A DNA stretch of 64,000 nt from Microglena sp. YARC (lineage: Eukaryota; Chlorophyta; Chlorophyceae; Chlamydomonadales; Chlamydomonadaceae), in the NCBI GenBank assembly GCA_022414725.1, contig CM039462.1:119454470-119518469 (forward strand), given 5' to 3'. Each line of letters starts with the position of its first letter. The first letter of the stretch is position 1. Made by a program: the position numbers and the translations under genes. The notes below the pieces were generated by a model that was not told where the DNA came from, made no database searches, and saw only the letters and a program-made list of their open reading frames with translations. Positions 33,601-46,483 of the stretch are shown one piece after another.

Positions 33601-35039
33601 GTTTTGTATTGGTGCTTGATGATTATCCAGCTTTTGCACTTTGCATGTGATGAGATGGTGGAGTTGTGATCCCTACCACTCCTGAATGGTTGTGGCATAG
33701 GCGGCTGGGGTCACACTGGCTTATGATGCCCTGCCACACCTTGTCAGGAGCAGGTATGGTCGCGAACTTGCCCCCTCACACTCAAACAGGTTGCAAAGGC
33801 TGTCTAAGATCCATGTGATGTTGTCAGAAGGCTAAGGCGAAACGAATCCCTTTTCTTAAAGAAGAGCCACACTAGGGTCCATGCACCATTACAACGCCTT
33901 CACATTGGACATCATGGGACCATTTCATATTAGGGCTTGCGTAGGGAGTTTTTTATGTTTTGTGTCTCACTGACCACAACTCTGGTTATGCTTGAGGTTT
34001 GTTGCTTTGAGAAACCAGGATGAAGCTCCCTTTAGCAAGTTCAGGACTTCATCCTCAGATGGTCGACTCAGCCTGCATGGTTTTGTTTCAACGTTGTCTG
34101 AGCGGTTTACAGGGCTAAGCGGAATTTATAGTGAAGTTGGTATGAGGATGGTGGATCGGTTGGTGCTGTTGCATTTGAATTGTCTATGGCTACTCTGCTC
34201 AGCAGAATGCAACTGTGGAACGGCTACAATGGGGTCCTTCAGAACATACGGTTAAGCTAGAAGCATTCATTAGAAGTCTAAGCTAGCTAAGTCCGTTCTG
34301 CCCATGCCTTCCTCGCTGCGTGTTACCTACGCAACTGGCTGCCTAATCAGGGTGACAAGGACTCCTTATGAGTTGTCTTTGGGGTTCGACCTGATGTGTC
34401 GTTAATGCGCGTATTCGTGATGCCCGTTGCTATGTTACCTAGTGAATGGTTAAGAAGCGTAATAAGCCTAGATGAAAGGGCGTTATCTGGTAGATGTCAG
34501 CATGAATTGCAGTGCTCTCACGCGTTTTATGACATGGTGACTACTCTTGTACTTCCTTAGAAACTATCGGCCTCCCAGTCTTGTTGACAGCTTCCCGTAT
34601 AGTGACAGCTTCCCTTAGACTGTTTCATCCTTTGTTTACACTGAGACAGTTTCTGTCAGCTGCTCACCGGTCATATTGCCTTGTACCTTTGTTAGGTTCC
34701 TGCCTGCCGCCCTCCTTTCATCCTCTGTGCCCTTGAGATTGGGGTCTCCAGTGCTGTGTAACCGTTACTCTCGTCTCTGCATATATAGATTGGCGTGCTG
34801 CCACACACAAAGTCCACTCATCCGGAGTGTTATAAAGCTGATAGTAGATGGTTGGGTTATTCTGCTGGTGAAGTAAGGTTATGTTGTTTGGGTTCCTAAG
34901 TTGCGCCAGGTGGTAGAAGAGTCGTGATGTGCTTTTCTACGAACAGTTTAGCTATAACTGTATCCCGGGGCTATCTCCTTATGATGGATCTCAGTAGTAT
35001 CTTAGCACCCCTGCCGCTATTCAACATCTCTTCTCTTTT
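30649..35039 (+). mobile_element. Copia-3, first assembled copy, truncated by gap
   Basis: LTR 30649-30971, gag from about 31008, pol to 34494, a solo LTR at 34495-34843, then pol again to 35022. Every insertion point and target duplication equals those of the copy at 43989. It contains many single-base indels and so only short frames. It is best read as a low-quality duplicate of 43989-48318. Confidence 0.85.
34495..34843 (+). repeat. Nested solo LTR, duplicate copy
   Basis: Same as 47801-48137, flanked by GTAGA at 34490-34494 and 34844-34848. Confidence 0.85.
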
Positions 35040-36039
35040 NNNNNNNNNNNNNNNNNNNNNNNNNNNNNNNNNNNNNNNNNNNNNNNNNNNNNNNNNNNNN
35101 NNNNNNNNNNNNNNNNNNNNNNNNNNNNNNNNNNNNNNNNNNNNNNNNNNNNNNNNNNNNNNNNNNNNNNNNNNNNNNNNNNNNNNNNNNNNNNNNNNNN
35201 NNNNNNNNNNNNNNNNNNNNNNNNNNNNNNNNNNNNNNNNNNNNNNNNNNNNNNNNNNNNNNNNNNNNNNNNNNNNNNNNNNNNNNNNNNNNNNNNNNNN
35301 NNNNNNNNNNNNNNNNNNNNNNNNNNNNNNNNNNNNNNNNNNNNNNNNNNNNNNNNNNNNNNNNNNNNNNNNNNNNNNNNNNNNNNNNNNNNNNNNNNNN
35401 NNNNNNNNNNNNNNNNNNNNNNNNNNNNNNNNNNNNNNNNNNNNNNNNNNNNNNNNNNNNNNNNNNNNNNNNNNNNNNNNNNNNNNNNNNNNNNNNNNNN
35501 NNNNNNNNNNNNNNNNNNNNNNNNNNNNNNNNNNNNNNNNNNNNNNNNNNNNNNNNNNNNNNNNNNNNNNNNNNNNNNNNNNNNNNNNNNNNNNNNNNNN
35601 NNNNNNNNNNNNNNNNNNNNNNNNNNNNNNNNNNNNNNNNNNNNNNNNNNNNNNNNNNNNNNNNNNNNNNNNNNNNNNNNNNNNNNNNNNNNNNNNNNNN
35701 NNNNNNNNNNNNNNNNNNNNNNNNNNNNNNNNNNNNNNNNNNNNNNNNNNNNNNNNNNNNNNNNNNNNNNNNNNNNNNNNNNNNNNNNNNNNNNNNNNNN
35801 NNNNNNNNNNNNNNNNNNNNNNNNNNNNNNNNNNNNNNNNNNNNNNNNNNNNNNNNNNNNNNNNNNNNNNNNNNNNNNNNNNNNNNNNNNNNNNNNNNNN
35901 NNNNNNNNNNNNNNNNNNNNNNNNNNNNNNNNNNNNNNNNNNNNNNNNNNNNNNNNNNNNNNNNNNNNNNNNNNNNNNNNNNNNNNNNNNNNNNNNNNNN
36001 NNNNNNNNNNNNNNNNNNNNNNNNNNNNNNNNNNNNNNN
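35040..36039. other. Assembly gap of exactly 1000 N
   Basis: Round size means the true length is unknown. The 12 kb sequences on its two sides are the same, so the gap may not exist. Confidence 0.99.
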
Positions 36040-36056
36040 CCAATAAGAGAGAGATA

Positions 36057-39000
36057 GTGTGCATTATGCCGTTTGAGGGGATGCTGTCCAGGTTGGCAGC
36101 TAGTGGGACAGTTAAGACTGATGCCGTTGGTGAGGTAGGTGCTAAGGCTCGTGGGGAGTTGTGCATAGAGGTGTGCAGGGGGGTTGGCAGTGACCAATAG
36201 GTGTTGTGGCGGGGGTTGTTCTCGCAGTGGTGTCGGTGTTATCGTACAGATGGCGGGTTGGTGGCTGCATGCTGCTAGTGCATTGCTTCTATGCTAATTG
36301 GCCAAATTGCCAGTGTGTGAGTTGTTAGCTGTTGCAGGGTAGTGGTGGTGAGCCTGCCAGAATGGTCGTTGGACAAGGTGAGTGCGGATAGATATGCAGG
36401 AGTTTCAGAGGGTGAGAGAACATGTGATAGAGGTAGTAGGACTTGAACCATTTTGTTAATGAGTTGGAGGAGCAGAGGCTGTCAGTGTGCAGGGTGAGGT
36501 CAAAGTGTTATAGTCAATCGGTGCTATGGCTTTGATGGTATGGCCACTGAATCAGGCCGGTTGTATTCTGGTGGCGCCTTGCCTCCCTGGGTTAATGGAA
36601 ATAGCTCATACCAGCCACAGGTAGTAGACGCCCGCGCACCTATTTGCTGGGGGTGTCAGGGGCCTCCCTTGATCAGGCTGCCATCAGATATAGACCTGCA
36701 GACCTAGGGTAGGATGGCTGGGTAGTGGCAGGGGTAAGATGACTGTGGGGAGCAGAAGGGGGCAGTTGGTGGGTGGTAGAATGCCAGGGCAGGGTAGTGA
36801 GGATTTATAGAGTCCTGGGGATAGGTGATTTGTTGTGTACTGAAGAGGTAAGGGTAGGATGTTGGCAGGAGGTTGATGTGTTCCCAGTATGGGTGAGAAT
36901 GCTGAGCATTGTGCTGTGATCCAGATGTCTTTGAACCCCCTGGAGACGGTTTAGGTATTCAGGTTGGCTGTCTGGTGTGCTGATGATGTATGTGAGCTTG
37001 TGGGAAGGAGGTAGGGTTTGTGATGTTTGCCCCTAAGCCAGGTTCTCAGAGTGCTGTAATTTTCAAGAGAAAGGTCTGGAGTCCACGTGGTGGATTCCAG
37101 GGTGGTGCGCAGTTAGTTTCTTGTAGGGGGCATTATTAGTTTGTCTGGGATGAGTAAGACAAGTGCATGTTGGGATGTGTTGGCTTCTGCGGGTCAGCAC
37201 TGGCTAGAGGCCCCCTGAGCTGGCCTTTTGTGCATCCGGTGACGGGAGGGTAAGGGATGTCCACCAGTGGATGCCCCCCTGTCCAGGATGCTGTGGAACG
37301 AGATGCCGTGTGGCTTCCAAAGAGCTGGGATCAGTCCTGGGTTCATATGGAGGAAAATTCTTCATAAGGCAAGAAAATCTAAAGGTTTTGAGTAGGAGTA
37401 AGCAGCTTGCGGTGATGGGGTGATGTTGAGGTGTGAGGTTAGCTAGGTGCAGGCTGGAAGGAAGAGTGGTGTGTGTGAGAGGCAGGGGTGTCCCTTGTGT
37501 CTTGGTTAAGGGCTGCAAGCGTGTCTCAGGTAGCGTAAATCCTCCTTGGTGGAGTGTGGGTCCAAGGTTGAAGGGGACGTGTAGTTGTTATTGTTAATTC
37601 AATCAAGTGTAGGTGTGAAGGGGCATTGAGATAGGGTGTGGTATATGACCCATGTCAACATTTCCCGGTGGGGTTCTGTAGAAGTGAATTGTATGGTTCT
37701 GCATGCGTGGTGGGTTGTGGCCTAGGCCTTTTACTGAGGCCGTGTAAGGAGTGCGCAGTCTTGGGCTGTGTGTTTGAGGTGGTGGTATGTCGCGATGTCC
37801 CAGAGGTCAAGGGTTTTCGGTGCTTGAAGTGTCTATGTGAATGGCAAGTTTGTGGCAAGGGCGTGGTTATCGAGCGTTGAAGGGCTCCAGGTGTAGTGGA
37901 CCATTGTCCTGTGTAGCTGGAGTTAGTAAGTGGCGCAGTCTCTTCTGGGGTTAAGATGGGTTGCGTGTTGGTAGCGGTTGATGTCTTGAAGGCTAGGAGT
38001 AAGGGTGTATAGAGGGTGGATATGGCCCACATAGTGATTGAGGTGGGTGGTGTGTGAGTTAGTGGTTTCGTGGACCATCAGAGGTGGTGGGAGTAATTGG
38101 GGTTACTGTTGAAGGAAAGGTGTTAACGCAATTTGGGTGGTATTTGGACCTGATATGATCGGTTGTGCACTGGTGATGGATGCCATTGGAGGTGGGACAG
38201 CCGTGGTGGTACATGCGGTACGGGGTGGTATACCCTAGTGTCCATGGTACCGTTTTGCTCTGCGCCAGCTGGTGATGCTGAGGGGTTTATACTGGGTTAC
38301 TATAATAGGTGAGGTGAAGGAGACGGGTAAAGTGGGGGGATGGGGCTTCCAGGGGTAAGGGTGGAGCATTGCTGCCGTGAAGAGAAGATCAGGGTTTGGA
38401 AGACGCTTAGTGATGTTGTAAGTGCTAAAGCAAAGGAGCTTGGCTAGGCCGCGGGATGATGGCCTTGCAGAGGTGAAGGCGGGATGCCCAGGTTGTCGCG
38501 GCCTTTCATTGTTGCCCCATGCCTTTTACCGTAGTGGGTTCGAACGTTCGGCGTTCCATTGCTTGGAGTTTGCAGGTGGTAGCCCACGCCTCACCATGTT
38601 CCCCGCTGTGTCTCGGAGAGGGACGTGCTCGTCTGAGTTCCGCTTCCTTGACAGCGGGAGGTTGCGCTCGGCTGGTGGGGTAGCGGCTGAGTTGGGGTGG
38701 AGGCCGGGCCGGGCGAACTAAACATGTTCTGCGCATCGGCTAGACGCGACGGTTTGGGGTGGGATGGTGTTAAGTGACGAGGTAAGTCGTCGCCTGCAGT
38801 AAATGGAAGGGGTTGGCATGGCTAGAAGGAGGGGAGCTAGTGTCGGGGTGCTGTTGCCAGTGAGAGTGTGCTGTAAGAAGGTGAGGGAAGCGCGATGGTG
38901 CTTTGTGACTTTGCCCTGTGTGATAAGAGGAAGATCCGTGGTAGTGATAAGGTGAGGTGGGCCTGCTGGAAGTAACCAGGTCCCGGTGTATGTATAGATC

Positions 39001-42000
39001 CCTAGGCGTGGAAGGGAGTCATAAGGGAGACTGGGATGTGAGCAGGTTGAGGGAGTACTCGATTGAAGTGTTAGAGCTTATCCAGGGAGTTCTGTTCATT
39101 CCAGGTAATTTGGATGTTTTTGAATGGTCTAGGAGTTGAAGTTGCCGGGCAAGAGATGAGTATCTGGCAGGAGTTTGGGAGAGAGAGAAGGTTGGAGTGA
39201 GAGTGTGGAAAGTTTTGAAGGTTTTTAGTGTAGGAGGATTTGGTTAGTATGAGCCCAGGCGTCAGTGTATCATGGCGTGGGTGAGGGCAGAGGCAGTAAT
39301 TTGTGTGTATTCAGTGAGGAGAGAGGGGATCCCTAAAGGCCTGCCGTCTGTTTTTGGCAGGTGTAGTGCCCTAAGTGGGGCCGAAAGGACATGGCAAAAG
39401 GCTGCTGCACAGTTTGACTGTCTAGTTACTGCTTTATCTATAATGTGGATGTCTGTAGAGAGAAGGGGGCTACGATCATGGGTATTTGATGGCTGCTCTG
39501 ATGCATTGTGGTGATTATGCGTATGCATTGTTCAGGGGTTGCCCTGCTTTAGCTTTGTTGAGTATATGTAGGCCCTTGGTGTGGATAGTGTCAAGGGTGG
39601 CATGCAGTTGGTTTTTTCCAGTTGAGGGTGAGAGAGATGTGGACTCCTAAGTATTTGTAGGCTATATCAGGTGGTTGATAAGTGGCATATGTGGTCTCCA
39701 AGGGCTATTTTGTCCTGGAGTCTTTGTTTGAGGATATCATTGTGGGTGGGGCTTTGCGGGGTGTGTTCTTGTGAAGGATGCCACTGACCACACATTTGGT
39801 AGCATTGAGAGGGATGCCAGACAGGTGCTGAACAGTTGGACTTTACCACACTTGGATGCACGGAGTCCTCGGCCGTTCCAAGTGAGGACTGCGGTGTCAT
39901 CCGCGTACCCCTAGGCTTGCTGGTGAGGTGCTCGTCAGCCTCCGCGGTGGGAATAAGGGAGGCAGCGCGGTATCACCTGCCTTCCTGACATAGCCAAAGA
40001 TGATGAAGAGGAGAGGGGAGAGTGTGTCCCCTTGGATGGATCCCTTGGTGATGGGGATGGGGGTTGACCAGGTCGTGTTGTTAAGGAGGATGTGAGTGTT
40101 GGAGTTGGTGTAGATCCCTTTGACTGTGTCTATGGTGTCGTGGGTGAATCCCAAGGTTGTGCATAATGCAAGAAAGTTTTTGGTGATCTATCATGTTGAA
40201 GGCAGAGCTAAAGTCAAGTAAGCTGCGTAAATGTCTTGTTGGAAGAGGGAGGCATCCTCTATGTTGTGAAGGAGGTTGAGGAGCTGCTATAGGTGCTCTT
40301 GTCTTTTCTAAATCCCCTTGGCAGGTGCTGAGAATATGATTGGTTTCTGAGTAGGTGGAAATTGTGTTGGTGATGAGAGAGGTCCAGAGTTTAGCCACAG
40401 AATTGTTAAGTCCTATGGGTCTATAGTTCTGGGAAGGTATGGGTCAGATTTTTTGTAAAGCATAACTGTGTGAGAAGTTTCCAGCAATCTGGGGTTTCTC
40501 CCAGGATCCAGGAGATTTGCATAAGTTTGGGTGAAGGGGGGGGGGGAAAAAAAGGGGTGACAGTGTGCATTTCGGTGGGAGACACATCAGTAATTCATTG
40601 GGTATCCCATCTGGTCCTGTGGCTTTATTTGTGGCCAGTTTTCTGATGCAGTCGTGTAGGCAGTTGGGGATGAGAGGTAGGTGTAGGGGTGAGGCAGTAT
40701 GCTGAATAGAGGTGGCGGGGGGTTTCGAGTTGAAATTTGTCAGTGTGTGTTTCCAGGGGGAGGGGTAGAGTAGGCAGTGTAGTTGCCATTGGGTGGGGGC
40801 ACCAGGGGGAGACATGAGTTTGCCCATGTGCTTGGTCAAAAGGGTCAAGGAGATCTTTAGTTTTAGTATGAAGGTTCCAGTTTGCTGTTAAGAGAAGGAC
40901 AGTGGGAGAGTGGGGCTGGCCGTCTGGTTTGAAGATGTGTCTAAATTGCATACCGTAACCCGCGCCTGTGTATTAGGCGATGGCGAAACTTCTGATGGCC
41001 TTTTTTGGGTGCTTCTTTCCTCCTTTTTGCAGGGCTTGGATAGTGCTTAGCTCCTGGATAATGTGTTGTATGTCATCAGTGAGTGATTGACGGTATTGGG
41101 TAAGAAGGGGATTGTGGAGAGAAGGAGTTGGACTTGCGTTTTAGTTTGTAGAGGGCAGTCTGGAGGAAAGGATGGGGAAGAGCGCAGGTTATCATATCCA
41201 GATTGGTCCATGGAGTAGGATTGGGTGCGGAGAGTTTTAATGTGTTTCACGTGTTTGGTTAAGTTTGTTTGGTAGGATTTAGCTGTCTTTCTGGGTGAGG
41301 AAGATGCCAGAGATGGTTTGTTTAGTGGGCAAGTCTCTATTCATTATACTGAGGGCTGATGCAGGGGTGGGTCATAAGGTGGTCGGCCCCCCCCCCGATA
41401 CTGGTTTTTGAGGTCTTCTGGAAGTGCAGTCATCAGTTCCTGGGCCTGATGGATGGAATGTGAGAGGCAGTCCTGTCTTCCCCAAGAAGGTCCTGAGCAG
41501 TTTGCCAGGCGGATTCTATGTTAGTGTGGGAGCTCAGGAATTGGTGGAGGTATTGAGTATGATGGCTTGCCGTAGTTTTATCTTTTGTCTGATTGTTTTA
41601 AGAAAGGGAGGAAAGGAGCTGAGGGGAGGTGTAGGTGTTGGTTTGGAGGTATGGCAGGAGGGGGGAGGAGAGTGGAGGTGAGGCGTTTGCTAATGCAAAG
41701 TGCATGGTGGTGTCTACGGGTGTCCCCATTTGGTGGGTGCTTTCAGTGGTGTGGGTGCCGGAGGTGAGTTTGATGAGCAGGATATCATCAATACGACTGC
41801 TGTAGGGGTGTTGTTGCTGCAAGAAAAGTTTTGTGTGAGGTCTGGGTGTGGTGGTTGTGGAGTGATACAGAGTTGAGAAATAGTGTTGCTGGTGAGAAAT
41901 GTCATCTGGATATTTGGTTAGACTGCTTCTGTCAGTGGTGTGGCATGTGGCATTCCAGTCCCCTGCTAGGATGTAGTGGTGGGTAGATTTTTGTCTCAAT

Positions 42001-43983
42001 GAATGTGGTGGATGTAGGAGTAGATGTTCTCTCTTTTGGGGGCATTGTTACAGGCATGTAGACGCCCAGGACATGGGTTATGTTGTTTATGGTTTGGTGG
42101 GTAATGTGTCCAGAGAGTTCGACTGGAGTTTCATGATTGACTGGGTGAGCAAGTGACTGTTTCCTGATTAGGGTAATGACCCCTGCCTGAGGGGGTGACT
42201 ATTTTGTCAGGTGGTAGCTTGGAGAGTAGTTTTTTTGCTGTTGTGTTGGAAGTGATAATCATGCATGTCTGATTTAATCATGTTTAGAATGGATTTTCTT
42301 GTGTGAGAGTAGTTGGTTTCAGTGAGAATTATTATATCATTATCCCTGGATCTAATGTGATCATAGATGAACTTCCCAGGAGGATCCAGATTACCCTGCA
42401 GTTGATAGTGGTGATGTAAGTGTCATTAAGAATGTGTTTCCTGCTGTTGGACAGGGTGGTCTGAGGTTTGTTCAGAGTATTTTAGGCTTACTTACGTTTC
42501 ACACGGTGAGGTGGGCTTGGTAGTGCTGATGGACTGCTGCTTCTTGGCCGGGGGGGGAGCTCCAGGGATCCGGGTCTGTCTGAGCTTGTTGTATTCAGGA
42601 GATGGTAGGCCTGCTGGGGGTGGGAGGAGCCTTGCTGCCTGTATTGGGGGGAAGGTCACTTCGTGACCGTTTTTTAGTGGTGGTGGTTTTCTTGGATTTT
42701 TTAAAATTTTGGTAGAGGTGTAGGGTTTTCTTACGTTTTGTGTGGGATTCATCCTCAGATACTAGAATAGATAATGTCATCATCTTCGTCTGTGGGTGTT
42801 TCAGTGTTATTTTGAGTGTAGGGATTGTTTGATCTGGTGGTGAAGGTGGTGGATTGGTGTAGGTGTTGGTCTTGAGAGTCTTCTAGGATGGTACCATTGG
42901 TATTAGAGTGGGGATTGGTTGGATCAAAATAGAGATCAGGTTTGAAATGGATGGCCATGGAAGGAGGGTGTAGCCTGGCTAAGAGTGTAGATGTGCCCCT
43001 GGAGCTGGTGCCAGTCTTGGGGGGTTAGGATGGTGGGTCCAGAGAGTTCAGAGTCAAGGTTGTACCATTTATTGTTGTATGTATTTGATAGTGATTGCAT
43101 GACCATAGCCATTGGACCAGTAGTGCAGTATGAATTTGGTGCTATTGATGGGAATTCTGCTAAGGATTTGTTGTTTGGTGCTACCAGTTGGATGCCTGTT
43201 TCATAGTTTTCTTCAGTGTTAGGAGATGAGGTGTGTAGTGGTGTGTATGGGTGGTTCCTGTGGCTGACCAGGTATCCAGTGCCAGTCTGCTTGGTGAAGG
43301 TGTAGTAGTCAATAAGGGCATTATTATATTTTCCAGAGGGGTTGAGAAAATATGATCCCATAAACTTCCAGTGATTATCAGTGGCTCTAGTGACTTGAGT
43401 GTGGAGTTTGTTAGCAAAGTCTAGGACTAGATGATAATCCATGGCTTTGTATCCAAGGTAGGCATTGATGGAGTGGATTTGACAGTGGGAGGCTGTTTGG
43501 GCTTCCCAGTATGGGGCCTCAGACTTACTTTGTAGGCGTCTGCTTCCTCTGGGTCTACCTCCTCTGAGTGTGGGGGGTGTAGGAGGAGTGGAGAGGGGGC
43601 AGCTGTAGGGGTACTTACTGCTGTGATCATCCTCCTGAGTATCTGAGCTGTCTATGGGTAGAGTGAGAGCAGGAGAGATAGGGAGGGAAGAGTGCAGGCA
43701 AGGTTAATCTGTTACAGGTTGTAATCTCAGCACAGGAGTGGCAGGCTGTGCCTTTGGTCTGGCAGGGGCTATTATAAGGATATAGTGTCCAGAGGGGCTC
43801 ATATCCATGTCTATTTTTTCTATTTTTGTTGCTCTTGCTATGGATGTTTCCACTGGGACAGTGGGTAGTGCTGATAAGAGAGAAGAGCAGGAGGAGCAGT
43901 GCTGTTATCCAGTGGTCCATGGGGTTTGCTACTTCCTGTGTCCCTTGAAGGTGTTGGCTTTGGGGTAAGCCTTGTTGGCTGTG
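36057..43983 (-). repeat. Second assembled copy of the large LINE (matches 23050-30643)
   Basis: Colinear with the first copy: RNase H near 36200-36720, unknown region 36720-39200, RT 39262-40848, AP endonuclease 41700-42500, Josephin 42936-43530, hydrophobic segment 43865-43920. From 36057 to about 41500 it is full of single-base indels and odd homopolymer inserts (40530-40558, 41388-41400); after 42000 it is clean. It offers an independent reading of frames broken in the first copy. Confidence 0.85.
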
Positions 43984-43988
43984 GTGCT

Positions 43989-44310
43989 TATCAGCATGTA
44001 TAGCGTGCTCTCACGCGTTTTATGACTTGGTGACTACTTATGTACTCCCTTAGAACTATCGGCTCTCCTGAGCCGGCTTCCCATGGGGCTGAGTCATCTT
44101 GAGATGACTCAGTGACAGCTTCCTGTCACCTACGTCACCGGTCAGACCTGTACCCTGTTAGGTTCCTGTCTACCGCCTCCTTTCACCACTGGTGCCCCTT
44201 GATGGGTCTCCTGTGTCTGTAACGTTATCCTTATCTCCGTGTATAGATTGGTGCGTCTGTTCCGCTGCTTTAATCTACTGTCCACTCTACCGGAGTGATT
44301 CAAGCTGATA
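43989..44310 (+). repeat. Copia-3 5' LTR
   Basis: Holds the inverted pair TGAGTCA (44090-44096) / TGACTCA (44105-44111), CTACGTCACCGG (ACGT-core, bZIP-like) and a TATA-like GTATAGATTGG near 44241, the likely promoter. Confidence 0.93.
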
Positions 44311-44325
44311 GGTTACTGGGCTCCG
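44311..44325 (+). other. Copia-3 primer binding site candidate
   Basis: GGTTACTGGGCTCCGC immediately follows the LTR. It resembles the complement of the initiator tRNA-Met anticodon arm (GGTTATGGGCCCAC) with an extra base, not the usual tRNA 3' end beginning TGG. Confidence 0.45.
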
Positions 44326-44347
44326 CATTGCTACCACTGCTTTGATA

Positions 44348-46480
44348 ATGCAACTTCCGCGAGGGCCTCCTGCCGGCTTTGTGAAACTTACCAAACTTAA
44401 TGGTGTTTCATGGGCTCGTGGGATCCGCAGCGTCATTGTGAGCAATGGCTGCGACCGAATCCTCCCAACGGAGGTGAAGGTTCCTCTGGATTGGCTAGAC
44501 GACTGCGCGCCAGCGGCCTCTGCTGCCGGAGAGGAGGATCCTTCCGACATCCAGGAAGTAACCCCCCCCCCCGATCAATCCCCCCCTTTCCTTCCTTCTC
44601 CTATTGTCCATCGCCTTTCATCTGAGGTTGAGGATGTCCTGATGAAGCTGTGTTGTGTACAGACACAGATCATCCGTGCTACAGCAAATAAGGAGCCTTA
44701 TTTCGTCCCTTTCGACTATGATAAGTCCTACGAGACTTCTGATGATGATGAGGATGACTTGAAGAGTGCAACGAGTGCTGACTTCGGTGGAGCGACTCCA
44801 TCTGCTGTTGCCACTCGTGTCTTCGAGACATCTCCTGTTTCGCCACAGTATGAGTCTGCTCATGAGCAGATACCTCAGCGGGTGCTTTCGCCTGCGTACG
44901 TGCCTGTGCCTTCGTCTGCGCCTCCACTTGAGTTTTTGCCCCCGACTTACCAAGAGGTGGCTAAGCCCACTTTGATGAAGGGCTCTACTTCTTTCACCTC
45001 TGCATCTGCTCCCATGGAGCGTGGCCTCCCTGGATACCACACTCGCTCTCGCGAGGCTGCTGGTTCTTCTGCCCGCGCATCTACTGCTGATGCCTCCCTG
45101 GAGCCCCCTCCGCCTCCGCCGGTGTAGCTGCCTCCTGCCCCTGGCCCTCCTCCTATGCTGCATACGCGGTCATGCGAGTCTTGGGAGCATCTGCTCACTG
45201 GCGGACCTCCTCCGACTTTGAACCTACGGGACTACCGCCTGATCAACGAGGATGGACGGGATGGTGAGTCCTTGAACCGCACTTTGTACGGTCGGCTGGA
45301 CATGCATGCTACCATGGCTAATACTAGTGTGAAGCTGAAGCATCGCCGAGTTATGGCTTTCTCTGAGCTTGGTACTAGGTGTCGTTCTTTTCTTGGTCCA
45401 GTCCCTTCAGGAATTTCTTATCCCCCAATTGGTGGTATGAGGAGTACGGAACGCGCAAAGCAGAGTTATCAGTTTGTGCGAGTGCCTGAACCTCTGTGTC
45501 CTGTTAGCCCAGATTTCGAGCTTGTTCTGAGTGAAGCGAGGTCCATTCCTGTGATTAGGAACATAGATGACCAGCGCGCTTTTGACGCTGGTCTTGCTGC
45601 AGAGTATTTCATGGAGATTCGTAGGTCCTTGGCTCCTGTACCTTCTGCGATTGGAGCTGGGTCTACTGCCCCCATTCATGGTGAGTCTCGGTTTGATCCT
45701 GCACTGTTGGGGTTCAGTGCACTGCCTCTTGCCCGTCAGGAGTTCATGTGCTTAACCATGATGCTCGCGAACATGGAGGATGATATGGTCAAGGTATACC
45801 AGGACTTTGCCAACCCTCGGGATATCCTTTTGGATATCCGGAAGACGCAGTCCGATGCCCTTGCCTCTAGAGTCCCTCTCATGCGTCTCGAACTTCATGG
45901 GGCGCACATGGGCCCTTCTGACCGTGTCGATGACTTCTTTCGCAAGGTTCGCAGTCTGTGCACTGACCTCCGTAGTGCTGGACATCCTGTCACTCAGCGC
46001 CACGCCATGGAAACCATTGTGAATGGGATCCGTTTGATCAGGTTTGAATCGCTTCGGATCAAGTATGGTATGATGTTAGCAAATCGTCAGGCTGTAGAGT
46101 ATTGGTCATGTCTTGAGGCATATAGGTCGCTCGACATCTTAAACATTGGTCTCCCCAAGTCCGACTCCAGGCATCCTGGTTGGTCCAGGGACTCTCCCCA
46201 AGTTCCTGCCAATGCTGCGTTTCAGCATGGGCAGGGATCTGGTTCTCAGGGTTCCGGTTCCCACAAAAGGCGTCTGGATTGCACTTGGGGCCCATGCCTC
46301 AGCAAAACGACCCACCCGGAGGACCGCTGTTTCACAAAGCATCCGCACCTGCGAAGGACCAGGCCTGGTCCACCGCCTACTGCTCCGGTGCCCATGGCCT
46401 TGGCCCTTCCAGGTGTGCTTACTCAGAGGCAGCTGGCCTCCTTGCAGGCTCAGATTGATGGGTATGCTTTGACCAAGAAA
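44348..46480 (+). pseudogene. Copia-3 gag with one nonsense codon
   Basis: ATG 44348 (MQLPRGPPAGFVKL). One frame of about 711 codons with a single TAG at 45125-45127, where Copia-1 has GAG (VELPPAPG). The capsid-like core (VKVYQDFANPRDILLDIRKT, SDRVDDFFRKVRSLCTDLRS, RLIRFESLRIKYGMML) lies at 45780-46100. Zinc knuckle CTWGPCLSKTTHPEDRCFTKH is CX4CX5HX4CX3H, with an unusual four-residue first spacing. It would form particles packaging element RNA. Confidence 0.88.
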
Positions 46481-46483
46481 TAG
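46481..46483 (+). promoter_or_regulatory. In-frame UAG between gag and pol
   Basis: Context AAG AAA TAG GAG GTA TGC. The pol frame continues without shift: EVCSVLFSCTAKFSN, then the protease. The same stop, position and following codons occur in the diverged Copia-1. Confidence 0.55.

Noticed and set aside
34924..36197. Long open frames across the N gap
   Set aside because: They consist of unknown residues from the 1000 N and have no coding evidence.
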